Part shown: positions 33,495 to 42,988 of the stretch, piece after piece
Numbering within the stretch: the first letter of the stretch is position 1
Layout of the letters: each line of letters opens with the position of its first letter
Source: DLKC01 sp002478885
GTDB taxonomy: Bacteria > Bacteroidota > Bacteroidia > Chitinophagales > Chitinophagaceae
DNA length: 64,000 bases
Assembly (NCBI GenBank): GCA_046329585.1
Contig: JAXLUI010000002.1
Coordinates: 62,001 to 126,000 of the forward strand
Direction: 5' to 3'
Translations under genes and position numbers: made by a program
Notes under the pieces: generated by a model
The model's database searches: none
What the model saw: the letters and a program-made list of their open reading frames with translations, nothing else
Told to the model about the DNA's origin: nothing

Positions 33495-34592
33495 ATGGCT
33501 TTACAAGCAGGTATCGTAGGATTGCCGAACGTTGGAAAATCGACTTTATTCAATGCACTTAGCAATGCGAAAGCCCAGGCAGCAAATTTCCCTTTTTGTA
33601 CCATTGAGCCAAATGTTGGTGTAATAACGGTTCCCGATGAGCGCTTGATCGAACTGGAAAAACTGGTGAAGCCAAACAAAGTGGTGCCAACCACGGTGGA
33701 GATCGTTGACATTGCCGGCCTGGTAAAAGGCGCAAGTAAAGGCGAGGGCTTAGGCAACCAGTTCCTGGGCAATATCCGCAGTACCGATGCCATTATTCAT
33801 GTATTGCGTTGTTTTGACGATGACAATGTGATTCATGTCGACGGCAGCGTGAACCCGGTTAGGGACAAAGAGATCATCGACACAGAACTGCAGCTAAAGG
33901 ACCTCGACAGTATTGACAAAAAGCTATCGAAGTGCGAGAAGATTGCCAAGAATGATAAAGATGCTGCCGCTGCGCTTCCCATCCTGAAAGCTTTGAAAGC
34001 GCACCTGGAACAAGGTAAAAATGCACGTGCATTTGAGGCAACCCCAGAAGACAGGGCAAAGCATATTGATGATATGTTCCTGCTTACGATGAAACCGGTT
34101 ATTTATGTATGCAATGTGGATGAAAAATCGGTCGTGAAAGGAAACAAACATACGGCGGCGTTGATAGATGCGGTAAAGGATGAAAACGCAGAGATACTGC
34201 TGGTTAGTGCGGAAATTGAAAGCGAGATTGCAGTGATGGAAAGCTATGACGACAGGCAAATGTTTTTGGAAGATATGGGACTTCGGGAAAGCGGTGTGGC
34301 AAGGCTTATCAAATCTACCTACCGTATTTTAAAGCTGGCAACTTACTTTACAGCAGGCGTGCAGGAAGTGCGTGCCTGGACGATTACAAAGGGAATGCTG
34401 GCGCCGCAGGCAGCCGGGGTAATTCATACGGATTTTGAAAAAGGTTTTATCCGTGCAGAAGTGATCAAATACAACGACTTTGTAAAATACGGTAGTGAAG
34501 CAGCATGCAGGGAAAATGGCAGGCTGGCTGTACAGGGCAAAGATTATGTAGTAGAAGATGGTGACATTATGCATTTCAGGTTTAACGTATAA
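33495..34592 (+). CDS. ychF: Ribosome-binding ATPase YchF (Obg family)
   Basis: The 365-residue protein starts MALQAGIVGLPNVGKSTLF with the G1 motif at residues 9-17, has DIAGLVKGAS as switch II/G3, and NVDE at 207-210 in place of the usual NKxD. That N-x-x-E motif shifts specificity from GTP to ATP and is the mark of YchF. The C-terminal TGS-type domain is present (VRAWTITKGMLAPQAAGVIH, DGDIMHFRFNV). Length and order are standard. It binds the ribosome and is broadly conserved in bacteria. It is followed by a strong terminator. Confidence 0.97.
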   Translation: MALQAGIVGLPNVGKSTLFNALSNAKAQAANFPFCTIEPNVGVITVPDERLIELEKLVKPNKVVPTTVEIVDIAGLVKGASKGEGLGNQFLGNIRSTDAIIHVLRCFDDDNVIHVDGSVNPVRDKEIIDTELQLKDLDSIDKKLSKCEKIAKNDKDAAAALPILKALKAHLEQGKNARAFEATPEDRAKHIDDMFLLTMKPVIYVCNVDEKSVVKGNKHTAALIDAVKDENAEILLVSAEIESEIAVMESYDDRQMFLEDMGLRESGVARLIKSTYRILKLATYFTAGVQEVRAWTITKGMLAPQAAGVIHTDFEKGFIRAEVIKYNDFVKYGSEAACRENGRLAVQGKDYVVEDGDIMHFRFNV

Positions 34593-34611
34593 CCCAATAC
34601 ATTTTTGATAG

Positions 34612-34645
34612 AAAAGCCCGGCGCAGGTGCCGGGCTTTTTGTTGC
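34612..34645 (+). terminator. Rho-independent terminator after ychF
   Basis: Perfect 11-bp stem AAAAGCCCGGC / GCCGGGCTTTT with a 6-nt loop, followed by TTGTTG. It is 20 bp after the ychF stop. Confidence 0.85.
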
Positions 34646-34818
34646 CGATCAGTGATCGCATTTTATTCCACAACTTATGCAACAATGCGTTACACGCTCT
34701 TTTGCATTTGACAAAACTCTAACTTAGCATAACAGGGATTGATCGGGTGTTTCCATTTACGGGAACATGAACGATCTCTGCATTTAATTGTATTTTCAAA
34801 GCAACTGCCAATTCAGCA

Positions 34819-35736
34819 ATGGAGATTTCTATCATAAGTCCTGTTTACCAGGCGGAACAAATAGTGGAAGAATTATGCACCCGTTTGTTGGCAGTGCTTC
34901 CCACAATTGCAACCCAATTTGAGATTATACTGGTGGAAGATGGCAGCAGGGATCAATCATGGCAAAAGATTGAAAAGATATGTGCCACGCACAAAGCCGT
35001 AACCGGCCTGAAACTCAGCAGGAATTTTGGCCAGCACAATGCCATTGCAGCGGGCCTGCGTGTCTCAAAAGGCGACTGGGTAGTTGTGATGGATTGTGAT
35101 CTGCAGGATGACCCCGCAGAAATTCCCGCGCTTTATGGGAAGGCAAAAGAAGGATATGACATCGTGCTGGCTCAACGCACCGTGCGACAGGACTCTCCTA
35201 TGAAAAAACTCTATTCCAGGTGGTTTTACAAGTGTTATTCATATTTTACTGATACCCGGCAGGATGAAACCGTTGCCAACTTTGGCATATATAAAAGTGA
35301 TGTAATAAGATCTGTAAATGAAATTGGCGATTACGAACGTGTTTTTCCCACACTGGTTCAGTGGGTCGGCTTCCGAAGCACAAGTATAGCAGTAAAACAC
35401 CAGGAGCGATTTGAGGGAAAATCGTCATACAATTTTCTGAAGTTACTATCGCTTGCTTTCAGGATGGTGATTTCCTTTTCCGACAAACCATTGCGAATCG
35501 CACTGGTAATCGGACTGCTGATCTCTTTTGCTTCCTTTTGCTTTGGTATTTTCTATCTCTTCGAATCGTTGACCGGCAGGATAACCCAGCCCGGTTTTGC
35601 AAGTATTATTATTTCGATATGGCTCCTGGGCGGCACAATATTGTTCTTCATTGGCATTTTGGGCTTGTATATCGGGCGCATATTTGAAAAAGTGAAAAAC
35701 CGGCCGAATTATATCATCGAAAAAAGAAGCAATTGA
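34819..35736 (+). CDS. Glycosyltransferase family 2, polyprenyl-phosphate sugar transferase type
   Basis: The 305-residue protein has a GT-A domain (about 1-220) starting MEISIISPVYQAEQIVEELC, with EDGSRDQSW and the metal-binding DCDLQDDP motif, and two hydrophobic segments at the C-terminus (about 230-250 and 265-290). This is the layout of DPM1/GtrB/ArnC-like enzymes that move a sugar from a nucleotide to undecaprenyl phosphate. It starts a three-gene operon: the next start codon overlaps its stop (TGATG). Confidence 0.9.
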   Translation: MEISIISPVYQAEQIVEELCTRLLAVLPTIATQFEIILVEDGSRDQSWQKIEKICATHKAVTGLKLSRNFGQHNAIAAGLRVSKGDWVVVMDCDLQDDPAEIPALYGKAKEGYDIVLAQRTVRQDSPMKKLYSRWFYKCYSYFTDTRQDETVANFGIYKSDVIRSVNEIGDYERVFPTLVQWVGFRSTSIAVKHQERFEGKSSYNFLKLLSLAFRMVISFSDKPLRIALVIGLLISFASFCFGIFYLFESLTGRITQPGFASIIISIWLLGGTILFFIGILGLYIGRIFEKVKNRPNYIIEKRSN

Positions 35737-36533
35737 TGCATCCATTATACCCGGATATACTGGCAGAAAATGTTTTCGTGGGAGTAAACACCGTTATTGA
35801 ACCCGGTGTTTCGATCAGGGGAATCGATGGGAAAGCCAGGGATATTATTATTGGTGACAACGTGTATATTGGCAAAAATGTGCAGATAATTTGCAACGAC
35901 TTTAAAATCGGCGACTACAGTAAGATTCAGCACGACACAAATATTCACGGGTACAGGCATTGCCATATTGGCCACAATGCCTGGATCGGGCAATTTGCTA
36001 TAATCGATTGCATCGGTGGAACCACCATCGGCAATAATTGCGGCATTGGGGCACATTCGCAGTTATGGAGTCACATAAAATATGGCGATACGCTGGAGGG
36101 TTGCAGGTTTAAGGAAGAACGCCCCCTGCTGATAGGCAATGATGTGTGGTTTGTTGGACACTGCATTGTTTCACCAATAAAAGCCGAAGACAAATCGATG
36201 GCCCTCGTCGGTTCGGTCGTTACCGGCGACATGAAGTTCAATACGATCTACGCCGGCACTCCTGCAAAACCTGTCAGCGAAAAGATTGGGCCCCAGTTTA
36301 TTGAAAGAACCGTTGATGAAAAATTGCGGATGATGCAAAAGCTTTTGAAGGAATCGGGCCTGGAACAGCAAAAAATTAAGATAGTCGGGGATATCACCGG
36401 GGTTAATTTCGAAGATGATATTACCTATTTCAATGTAGCGGAAAGAAGATACAGCAAGAAAAGAACGGCTGTGGAGATTGCCTTTATGAAATTCCTCTTA
36501 CCTGACAAAGCCAAATTTACCCCTTACGAGTAA
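35736..36533 (+). CDS. Hexapeptide-repeat (left-handed beta-helix) acyltransferase
   Basis: The 265-residue protein starts at the ATG at 35736 overlapping the stop of the glycosyltransferase. Residues about 5-180 hold hexapeptide repeats of the [LIV]-G-x-x-x-x type (IIIGDNVYIGKNVQIICND, HIGHNAWIGQFAIID, TTIGNNCGIGAHSQLW) and the loop LIGNDVWFVGHC; the C-terminal part is a helical tail. It fits an O- or N-acyltransferase acting on a sugar nucleotide. Placed before the WecE-like gene, it may acetylate the amino sugar made there, although in the enterobacterial pathway that step uses a GNAT enzyme (WecD). Confidence 0.85.
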   Translation: MHPLYPDILAENVFVGVNTVIEPGVSIRGIDGKARDIIIGDNVYIGKNVQIICNDFKIGDYSKIQHDTNIHGYRHCHIGHNAWIGQFAIIDCIGGTTIGNNCGIGAHSQLWSHIKYGDTLEGCRFKEERPLLIGNDVWFVGHCIVSPIKAEDKSMALVGSVVTGDMKFNTIYAGTPAKPVSEKIGPQFIERTVDEKLRMMQKLLKESGLEQQKIKIVGDITGVNFEDDITYFNVAERRYSKKRTAVEIAFMKFLLPDKAKFTPYE

Positions 36534-37666
36534 TGAACATACCCTTCAATAAACCTTATCTGAGCGGCAAAGAAGCCGATTACATTCTTGAAGCCGTTCG
36601 TAGCGGGCAAATTTCCGGTAATGGGTTGTTCACCAAAAAGTGCCAACACTGGTTCAGTACTACCTATGGTTTCAAAAAATGCCTGCTCACAACATCCTGT
36701 ACCGATGCGTTGGAAATGGCTGCCCTGCTTATAGCCATAAAACCCGGGGACGAGGTCATCGTTCCATCATATACGTTCGTTAGTTCTGCACTGGCTTTTG
36801 TAAGGGAAGGCGCCGTTATAAAATTCGCCGACAGCAGGGCCGATCATCCCGGCATTGACGAGGAGAAAATAGCTTCACTTGTCACAGAGAAAACCAAAGC
36901 AATAGTTGTCGTGCACTATGCAGGTGTTGCATGTGATATGGATAAGATCATGGAGATTGCCCGTAAATACAAACTATTTGTTGTGGAAGATGCAGCTCAG
37001 GCAATTGATTCCTATTACAAGGGAAGACCGTTGGGCAGCATCGGGCACCTGGGTTGCTTTTCTTTTCATGAAACGAAAAATATCCAATGCGGCGAAGGTG
37101 GAATGTTACTGATCAATGATGAGCAGTTTTATCAGCGCGCGGAGATCATCTGGGAGAAAGGAACGAACAGAACGCAGTTCTTCAGGGGAGAAATTAATAA
37201 ATATGGATGGGTTGATATGGGGTCTTCTTTTTTACCTTCCGATATGCTCGCCGCTTTCCTGCTGGCGCAGGCAGAAAGCATCAGGCAAATACAGGACAGG
37301 CGAAAAACTATCTGGCAGTTGTATCACCGGCAGCTGCAACCGCTTGCAGATAAAGGACTATTTGGATTTCCGGTGGTACCCTCCTATGCTACAAACAACG
37401 CACACATGTTTTACCTGGTATGCGAGAGCATGGATCAGCGCACCGGTATCATCCAACAGTTAAAGCGTCATAATATACTTGCGGTCTTCCATTACCTCAG
37501 CCTGCACAGGTCTGCCTTTATGCAGCAACGGATAGCGCCGGTTGAACTGCCGAATGCAGATCGGTATAGCGACAACCTGCTGAGGCTTCCACTCTACTAT
37601 GAACTTTCAGAAGCACATATAGCAACAATCTGCGGTATTATAACGAAGTATCTGCATCAGGCATAG
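36533..37666 (+). CDS. wecE: dTDP-4-amino-4,6-dideoxygalactose transaminase (WecE-like, DegT/DnrJ family)
   Basis: The 377-residue PLP enzyme begins MNIPFNKPYLSGKEADYILE, with a start codon overlapping the previous stop (TAATG). PLP-binding features are visible: the SFHETKNI stretch holds the Schiff-base lysine, with EDAAQAIDSYYKGRP upstream. The start (PFNKPYLSGKE) and FHYLSLHRS ending are very like WecE/RffA, which converts dTDP-4-keto-6-deoxyglucose to the 4-amino-4,6-dideoxygalactose sugar nucleotide used in surface polymers. No RmlA or RmlB gene is in the window. It ends before the convergent methyltransferase gene. Confidence 0.88.
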   Translation: MNIPFNKPYLSGKEADYILEAVRSGQISGNGLFTKKCQHWFSTTYGFKKCLLTTSCTDALEMAALLIAIKPGDEVIVPSYTFVSSALAFVREGAVIKFADSRADHPGIDEEKIASLVTEKTKAIVVVHYAGVACDMDKIMEIARKYKLFVVEDAAQAIDSYYKGRPLGSIGHLGCFSFHETKNIQCGEGGMLLINDEQFYQRAEIIWEKGTNRTQFFRGEINKYGWVDMGSSFLPSDMLAAFLLAQAESIRQIQDRRKTIWQLYHRQLQPLADKGLFGFPVVPSYATNNAHMFYLVCESMDQRTGIIQQLKRHNILAVFHYLSLHRSAFMQQRIAPVELPNADRYSDNLLRLPLYYELSEAHIATICGIITKYLHQA

Positions 37667-37748
37667 TATGGGCGTATGGTATCTGAACGCATAGTGCCAG
37701 CCACTTACCCCATGATCCGGTGCTGAAAAAGGAGTTGGGCGGCAACGG

Positions 37749-37790
37749 GCATGGCAACACCTGTTGCGTCGCACACTTCGGCTTTCTCAG
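37749..37790 (+). repeat. Dispersed intergenic repeat
   Basis: GCATGGCAACACCTG, core TTGCGTCGCACACTTCGGC. It lies between the convergent WecE-like and methyltransferase genes. Confidence 0.55.
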
Positions 37791-37812
37791 TGCCAAGCGA
37801 CATATCCGGCAC

Positions 37813-38637
37813 TTACCTTTTCTTTTCGGCAACAATAAAACAGCTGCTTCCGAAAGCAATGGTTTTTTGCCGCTTAACCCGCTGCAGTTCCCAGGACATC
37901 AAACGCTCAACAATAGCCCCGCTCTTACTACTCTGATGGTCTTGCCGGTGATTGGCAGGTTTGTTCCCGGAGCCTGACAAATGGGGCACAGTACGCAACA
38001 GGAAGATAGGCAACGGTAGAAAGGAAAAAAGGTAACTGGAATAAACAACGTCAAATCCTACCTGCTGGAGTAAACGCCTGGCGGATGGGATGGAATATCT
38101 CCGGTAGTGGCCTGCATCAATATCTTCCTGTGACCACAGGAATGAATAGGCAGGCACCGTAATATAAATCTTACCACCCGGCTTCATAAGCTGGTATGTC
38201 GTTTTCAGCATCGCAAGATCATCTTCAATATGTTCGATCACATCAAAGAATCCGCAGGCGCCTATAGAAGATTCATCCATTGGAATATCTTCCAGTAAAC
38301 CACAGATGATATGCCTGATGCCCCGTTTTCGGGCATTGAAACAGCCCTCCTGCCCCGGCTCAATAAGCACCACTTCCCTGCCGGCATGCTGTAAGGCAGC
38401 CGACACAAAACCGTTGCCGCCGCCAATGTCGAAAAACGGTTCCAGGGGGCTGAACCTTTCAGCGGCGGCAAGTATGCAATCATTACGATGCCTGAACCAA
38501 AAGCTGCTGTCCTCCAGTTGAAAACAAAGCGCATTGCCTTCCCCGGGATAAGACACCGTTTTAGCGGAGCTGGTATACCAGATGCCGCTATCAAAGGCAA
38601 GCATGTCAAATACTTTGTAAAAACTACTACCGTCCAT
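37813..38637 (-). CDS. Class I SAM-dependent methyltransferase
   Basis: The 274-residue protein has the Rossmann methyltransferase motifs: FDIGGGNGFVSAAL (motif I, near residue 88), a following acidic VLIEPG, FFDVIEHIEDDLAMLK (motif post-II) and MKPGGKIYITVPAYSFLWSQED. It looks like the SAM methyltransferase type found in polysaccharide clusters, often acting on a sugar. Its start overlaps the end of the membrane protein gene by 11 bp, so it is the last gene of the minus-strand operon. The acceptor is unknown. Confidence 0.85.
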   Translation of the reverse strand: MDGSSFYKVFDMLAFDSGIWYTSSAKTVSYPGEGNALCFQLEDSSFWFRHRNDCILAAAERFSPLEPFFDIGGGNGFVSAALQHAGREVVLIEPGQEGCFNARKRGIRHIICGLLEDIPMDESSIGACGFFDVIEHIEDDLAMLKTTYQLMKPGGKIYITVPAYSFLWSQEDIDAGHYRRYSIPSARRLLQQVGFDVVYSSYLFSFLPLPIFLLRTVPHLSGSGNKPANHRQDHQSSKSGAIVERLMSWELQRVKRQKTIAFGSSCFIVAEKKR

Positions 38638-40054
38638 TCCCGGTCGGATTTACAAATTTTATCTCCCACAACCCGATAGAATCGGTCCTTTCGCCAAAAG
38701 ACCCGGTTCGCATCAATCCTTTTACCGGCTTCATCACCTGCAATACGGTCATGGAATCAGGCGCTGTTCTTTTAAATCCGGCAATAGCGGATATATCCGT
38801 CCTGGTATGAACAAGGTAAATAGAATTGCTGTCGCAAAGTTGCGGGCTGCCACTAAGCTGTTCTATATTCGGCACGAATAACCTTGCGCAGGGCTGGTCT
38901 ATGATATTCATGGAAATAACCGACGGGACCCATATTTTTTTATCCGGGTACCGCATGGCAACGGTCTTGGTATAACTAAGCACATCCATAAAGGTATCCC
39001 GGTAGGCTTTATTATCATACAGTTGGTAGATGGGAATGCCAAAACACAATATCAGGCCAGCGAAAAATGAACCGGCGTAAAGAAGTCCGAACCAACGGGG
39101 CAGCGTGGATGCTTTTTTTAGTGATAGGCGCCAGGCTACAAAATGAAAAAGGTAGGGCAAATAATAACTCCGCATAAACAACATGAGCAATGCAATGCAG
39201 GCACACAGGTAAATCAACTCCTTCAATCGCTCCTTAGGTGCCCGCTGCCATATGTTATATAACGTGACTGCCGCAAAAGGAATAGAATAAAAATAAAACT
39301 TCAGCGGATAAGACAGATCAATATGGCGTGTGTCGTTCTCAAATCCACGCTTAAAGAAATTCAGTTGCCACAATGCCGGGTCGTACAGAACGACAGGCCC
39401 ATACAAAACCGCGACCGCTATGCCAATTCCTGCCAGCAACAGGAAGATTCTTAACAGGCTTGTCTTATGCTCCAGCCCATACATAACAATAAAAAATACG
39501 GCATAAAATCCACCAACAGGGTGAACAAGGCCTATGATTGCCGTAAGCAGGCAAATAGCGATAGCCAAAACAATTTTTTTTCCCTCAAGGTATCTGTCCA
39601 GTAATAGCTGAAGGCAAAACAAAAGCGGTAGGAGGAAAATCTCGGGGCGCAGGCTGTAACTATAAGTGCTTAGCACGAAAGAAAATGCAAAAAGGTAAAA
39701 CCTTAGCTTGTTGTCCCCAGGTTCGTCAAGTGTTTTGAATGCGAGCAGCAGACTGACTGATATCCACAGCATGTTCAACAGGAAAATACTGTACATTAAT
39801 ACGTTCGTATTGGCAAACCAATAATAAAATGCAGCGTTGAGCAGTCCGTACATATACGGAAGGTTGTAGAACCCCATATAGGAGTGTGCAAAACTGCTTT
39901 CAAAAAAATGGCCGTTAATGATAGAAAATGTATGACTCTGTGCCCAGGGGCCGTCAGTATTCGGCATAGGAAAATACAGGAGCAACGCCAGTTTCGTCAG
40001 GAGAAGCAACACGAGTCCGATAAAAGCCGTTCGCTGGCTGATAAGCTTGGTCAA
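38627..40054 (-). CDS. GT-C type membrane protein (possible lipid-linked sugar glycosyltransferase)
   Basis: The 475-residue protein starts with a TTG and has about 11-12 hydrophobic segments. After the first (about 10-28), the periplasmic loop holds NTDGPWAQSH, a Glu/Asp-containing first loop as in GT-C enzymes, and the final part (about 370-475) is a soluble domain. The overall layout resembles the PMT/ArnT/GT39 type, which use polyprenyl-phosphate sugars and could take the product of the GT2 protein at 34819; that link is inference. It lies at the 3' end of the polysaccharide operon. Confidence 0.7.
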   Translation of the reverse strand: MTKLISQRTAFIGLVLLLLTKLALLLYFPMPNTDGPWAQSHTFSIINGHFFESSFAHSYMGFYNLPYMYGLLNAAFYYWFANTNVLMYSIFLLNMLWISVSLLLAFKTLDEPGDNKLRFYLFAFSFVLSTYSYSLRPEIFLLPLLFCLQLLLDRYLEGKKIVLAIAICLLTAIIGLVHPVGGFYAVFFIVMYGLEHKTSLLRIFLLLAGIGIAVAVLYGPVVLYDPALWQLNFFKRGFENDTRHIDLSYPLKFYFYSIPFAAVTLYNIWQRAPKERLKELIYLCACIALLMLFMRSYYLPYLFHFVAWRLSLKKASTLPRWFGLLYAGSFFAGLILCFGIPIYQLYDNKAYRDTFMDVLSYTKTVAMRYPDKKIWVPSVISMNIIDQPCARLFVPNIEQLSGSPQLCDSNSIYLVHTRTDISAIAGFKRTAPDSMTVLQVMKPVKGLMRTGSFGERTDSIGLWEIKFVNPTGNGR

Positions 40055-40084
40055 TTGGCAATTTTAATTTGAGGAAAACATTGA

Positions 40085-40110
40085 CACCTGGCAATATTGA
40101 AAGCCAGGTG
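40085..40110 (-). terminator. Hairpin between the phosphatase and GT-C type genes
   Basis: CACCTGGC / GCCAGGTG (40085-40092 with 40103-40110), loop of 10 nt, in the 138-bp gap. It has only a short T stretch after it, so it may attenuate rather than end transcription. Confidence 0.35.
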
Positions 40111-40192
40111 CTTCGGAATTAGCGTTGTGCAGCCAGGGTCAATCACCCGGTAACAGAACCGGCAGGGTTGTACGTTAAATAGCTGTAACGAT

Positions 40193-40939
40193 TTATAAAA
40201 GCAGTTCACGGTTCCTGATATGAATACCTTCAAACATTCGATAGAAATCCTTCCTGGAAGCAAGGTCTTTCAATGCCTCCAGGTGCCTTGCATGGTGCAT
40301 ATCGGTTCCAAGCAGGTCTACCATTCTTTTACGGACAAGGGTTTCAGCAACCGTCTTGACAGGCTTCCCATAATAGCCGGATAACGACAATAGGTTCACC
40401 TGGAGCAGGCAGCCAAGTTCGATAAATCTTTCATATTGGCTGATTGCATGATGATAGTATCCATACCTTTCGGGATGGGCAATCACGGGCTGTAGCCCCT
40501 TTAAGCGCAACCTGAAAATCACCTGTTCCATATTCGGAGAAGGAGCTACAAACGACATTTCGATCAGCACCAGGTTTTTCCCGAAGGTTAATAAAGGCTC
40601 ACCCGCCACCATCCCTTTTTCCATATCAGGGTCAACCATATACTCCGCTGCCGCTTCAAGGGTTATATCAATCCCCTCCTTTTGCAGCGCCGCCTTTACA
40701 AGGTCAAGTTGCGCAGAAATAATTGCAGGTGTATTGGGATACATATCTGCAATAATATGTGGCGTGCAGATCAGTTTCCGGTAGCCCAGTTGCTGAAGCT
40801 CCCTGATAAATGCTACACTCTCTTCGAGTGTTGATAACCCGTCATCGATACCCGGTAAAAGATGGGAATGCATGTCTGCCCCTAAAAATGACAGATCGGG
40901 ATGTATTAATGTAGGTTTCTTTTTAAAAATCGAAAACAT
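40193..40939 (-). CDS. CpsB/Wzb-like PHP-type tyrosine-protein phosphatase
   Basis: From the ATG at 40939 the protein has 248 residues. It has the PHP motif MHSHLLPGIDDG (about 23-34), LICTPHIIADMYPN, the VIAHPERY motif and a GTDMHHARH end, the metal-binding set of the CpsB/YwqE family. These are manganese-dependent phosphatases that act on the tyrosine kinase of polysaccharide export (Wzc/CpsD). The kinase gene is not in the window. The frame can be extended two codons with a TTG start. Confidence 0.92.
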   Translation of the reverse strand: MFSIFKKKPTLIHPDLSFLGADMHSHLLPGIDDGLSTLEESVAFIRELQQLGYRKLICTPHIIADMYPNTPAIISAQLDLVKAALQKEGIDITLEAAAEYMVDPDMEKGMVAGEPLLTFGKNLVLIEMSFVAPSPNMEQVIFRLRLKGLQPVIAHPERYGYYHHAISQYERFIELGCLLQVNLLSLSGYYGKPVKTVAETLVRKRMVDLLGTDMHHARHLEALKDLASRKDFYRMFEGIHIRNRELLL

Positions 40940-40963
40940 GTACAAAGGTAGCGTTGGAAAGCA

Positions 40964-42940
40964 CTATTTAGATGCGGCAACCCCCGGACTGTCACTTTCG
41001 TAAGTACTGTCAAACAGTTCGTATACCGAATTATTACTGATATAATCAGGCACAATCCGCTTCATCAGCCTGATCACTTCCTCATCATTACAGGTGGTCG
41101 CCATAGCGATAAGCTCCTGGATCTCCTGCTGCATGGGTTCGCTGTCTGTATCAGGGTTTTTGGCAATCAGTATTTTCTTATGGTGTGTGGGTATCACCTT
41201 CTCATGTTGGTTTAATAGTTCCTCGTACAACTTTTCTCCCGGCCTTAACCCGGTAAAGCTGATAGGGACATCCTTTCCCGGTTCATATCCTGCAAGCAGG
41301 ATCATCTTTTTAGCCAGGTCGAGGATCTTTACAGGCTCGCCCATATCAAAAAGAAATATCTCGCCTCCTTTGCCCATGGTAACGGCTTCCAGGAAAAGCG
41401 AGCAGGCTTCTCTTATTGTCATAAAATACCTGATAACCTCGGGATGCGTAACTGTTACGGGGCCACCCTTGGCAATCTGCTCCCTGAACCTGGGTATCAC
41501 AGAACCATTTGAAGCAAGCACATTGCCAAACCTGGTTGTGATGAATTTTGTTTTTCGCTGAGTGCCTGCCATCCGGTAAACAAATTGCTCCTCCGTGTCC
41601 ACGTTACGCTTGCTGTTCTGCAGGGTATTACAATACATTTCAGCAATGCGTTTTGAAGCACCCATTACATTGGTTGGCCTGATGGCCTTGTCTGTCGATA
41701 CAAGCAGGAACCGGTCCGCCAGGTATTTCTCGGCCAGTTCAGCAACCACACGGGTACCCTGCACATTATTGCAGATCGCTTCCGAAGGATGGCTTTCCAT
41801 TACCGGAACATGCTTGTAGGCCGCCGCATGAAAAATAACATCTGGGCGGTACAGGCGGAACATTTGCTCCATTGCGGCGGCATCTTTCACATCGCCAATA
41901 TAATATTTCAACCTGTCAGCCAGTTGATAATCCTTCTGCAGTTCATATTCCAGGTTGTAAAGCCCCGTTTCAAGCTGGTCGCAAACGATTAGCATAAGAG
42001 GCGACATGGCTGCGATCTGCCGGGCAAGTTCACTGCCTATGGAGCCAGCAGCACCCGTAATAAGTACTTTTTTATTGGTAATATAGCTGATCACGTCCGG
42101 GTTACTCAGCTCTATGGCCGGTCTTCCCAGTAATTCCTCAATCCGCACCTCCTTCACATGATTAAGGTTAAGATGCCCGTCTATCAGCCCGCTCAGCGCC
42201 GGGATATTCAGCACCTTTACATGTAAGTCAAGACAGTAATCAACAATTTTATTCTTTACGGTTACATCAACATCTGACCTGGAGAAAAAGAGAAATTTAA
42301 CGCGGAACGATTTTACAAGCGGTACAATCTGGCTGAGTGCATGTATGGGTATACCGTCAATATTTTTTCCGACAAGCATTTCATCATCATCGATAAAGGC
42401 GATTACCCGGTAACCATTATTGTAGGTCTTGCCAATCACCTTATGCAGCATTGATCCCCTGTTACCAGCCCCGAAAATGATCACGTTCACCGCCTCTGTT
42501 TCTTCATTCCCGCTGTTGTACAAAGTTTTAACCAGTACACGGTACCCGCAAATAACAAAAGAGGCAGATAGAAAATACACAAATAAGACTGAATAGGGAA
42601 TGAACGGCGTTTCGTTCACCAGCAATAAGAAAATATTCACCAGCAGCAGCACCGCAAATGAACAGAAAACGGCACTGATAGCCGTTACCGCTTCATGCAA
42701 TTCCGAAAAACGAATAATGCCCTGGTAAGTTTTGAAGATAAAAAAACACACTGAGGAGACCAGTGCTATAGCAGCCATCCCCTTCCATAAGTTTTCATAC
42801 TCGATGAAAACAATCTTGAAATCGTTGAGGAGATAATTGGCATAAATGTACGACAGGATGCATATAAAAAGATCCAGCGCAAATATTACCCACTTGGGGG
42901 TGATTCTGTTTTTTAACAGAAATTTTCTGAATTCATTCAA
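40964..42940 (-). CDS. Membrane-bound UDP-sugar 4,6-dehydratase (FlaA1/CapD/PglF type)
   Basis: The 658-residue protein begins with about four membrane segments (about 15-35, 48-66, 80-105, 112-134), then a first nucleotide-binding-like region (NVIIFGAGNRGSMLHKV at about 153-169) and the SDR domain (KKVLITGAAGSIGSELARQI at about 290-310). The active site has STDKAIRPTNVMGASKR: the Ser/Thr, a Met in place of the usual Tyr, and Lys, as in WbpM and PglF-type dehydratases that make 4-keto-6-deoxy-HexNAc sugars. It starts with TTG. The neighbouring aminotransferase could use its product. Confidence 0.92.
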   Translation of the reverse strand: MNEFRKFLLKNRITPKWVIFALDLFICILSYIYANYLLNDFKIVFIEYENLWKGMAAIALVSSVCFFIFKTYQGIIRFSELHEAVTAISAVFCSFAVLLLVNIFLLLVNETPFIPYSVLFVYFLSASFVICGYRVLVKTLYNSGNEETEAVNVIIFGAGNRGSMLHKVIGKTYNNGYRVIAFIDDDEMLVGKNIDGIPIHALSQIVPLVKSFRVKFLFFSRSDVDVTVKNKIVDYCLDLHVKVLNIPALSGLIDGHLNLNHVKEVRIEELLGRPAIELSNPDVISYITNKKVLITGAAGSIGSELARQIAAMSPLMLIVCDQLETGLYNLEYELQKDYQLADRLKYYIGDVKDAAAMEQMFRLYRPDVIFHAAAYKHVPVMESHPSEAICNNVQGTRVVAELAEKYLADRFLLVSTDKAIRPTNVMGASKRIAEMYCNTLQNSKRNVDTEEQFVYRMAGTQRKTKFITTRFGNVLASNGSVIPRFREQIAKGGPVTVTHPEVIRYFMTIREACSLFLEAVTMGKGGEIFLFDMGEPVKILDLAKKMILLAGYEPGKDVPISFTGLRPGEKLYEELLNQHEKVIPTHHKKILIAKNPDTDSEPMQQEIQELIAMATTCNDEEVIRLMKRIVPDYISNNSVYELFDSTYESDSPGVAASK

Positions 42941-42988
42941 GGTACCTGATTTTGGTTGTTAATGGATATTGGTATCATTTTGAATGCG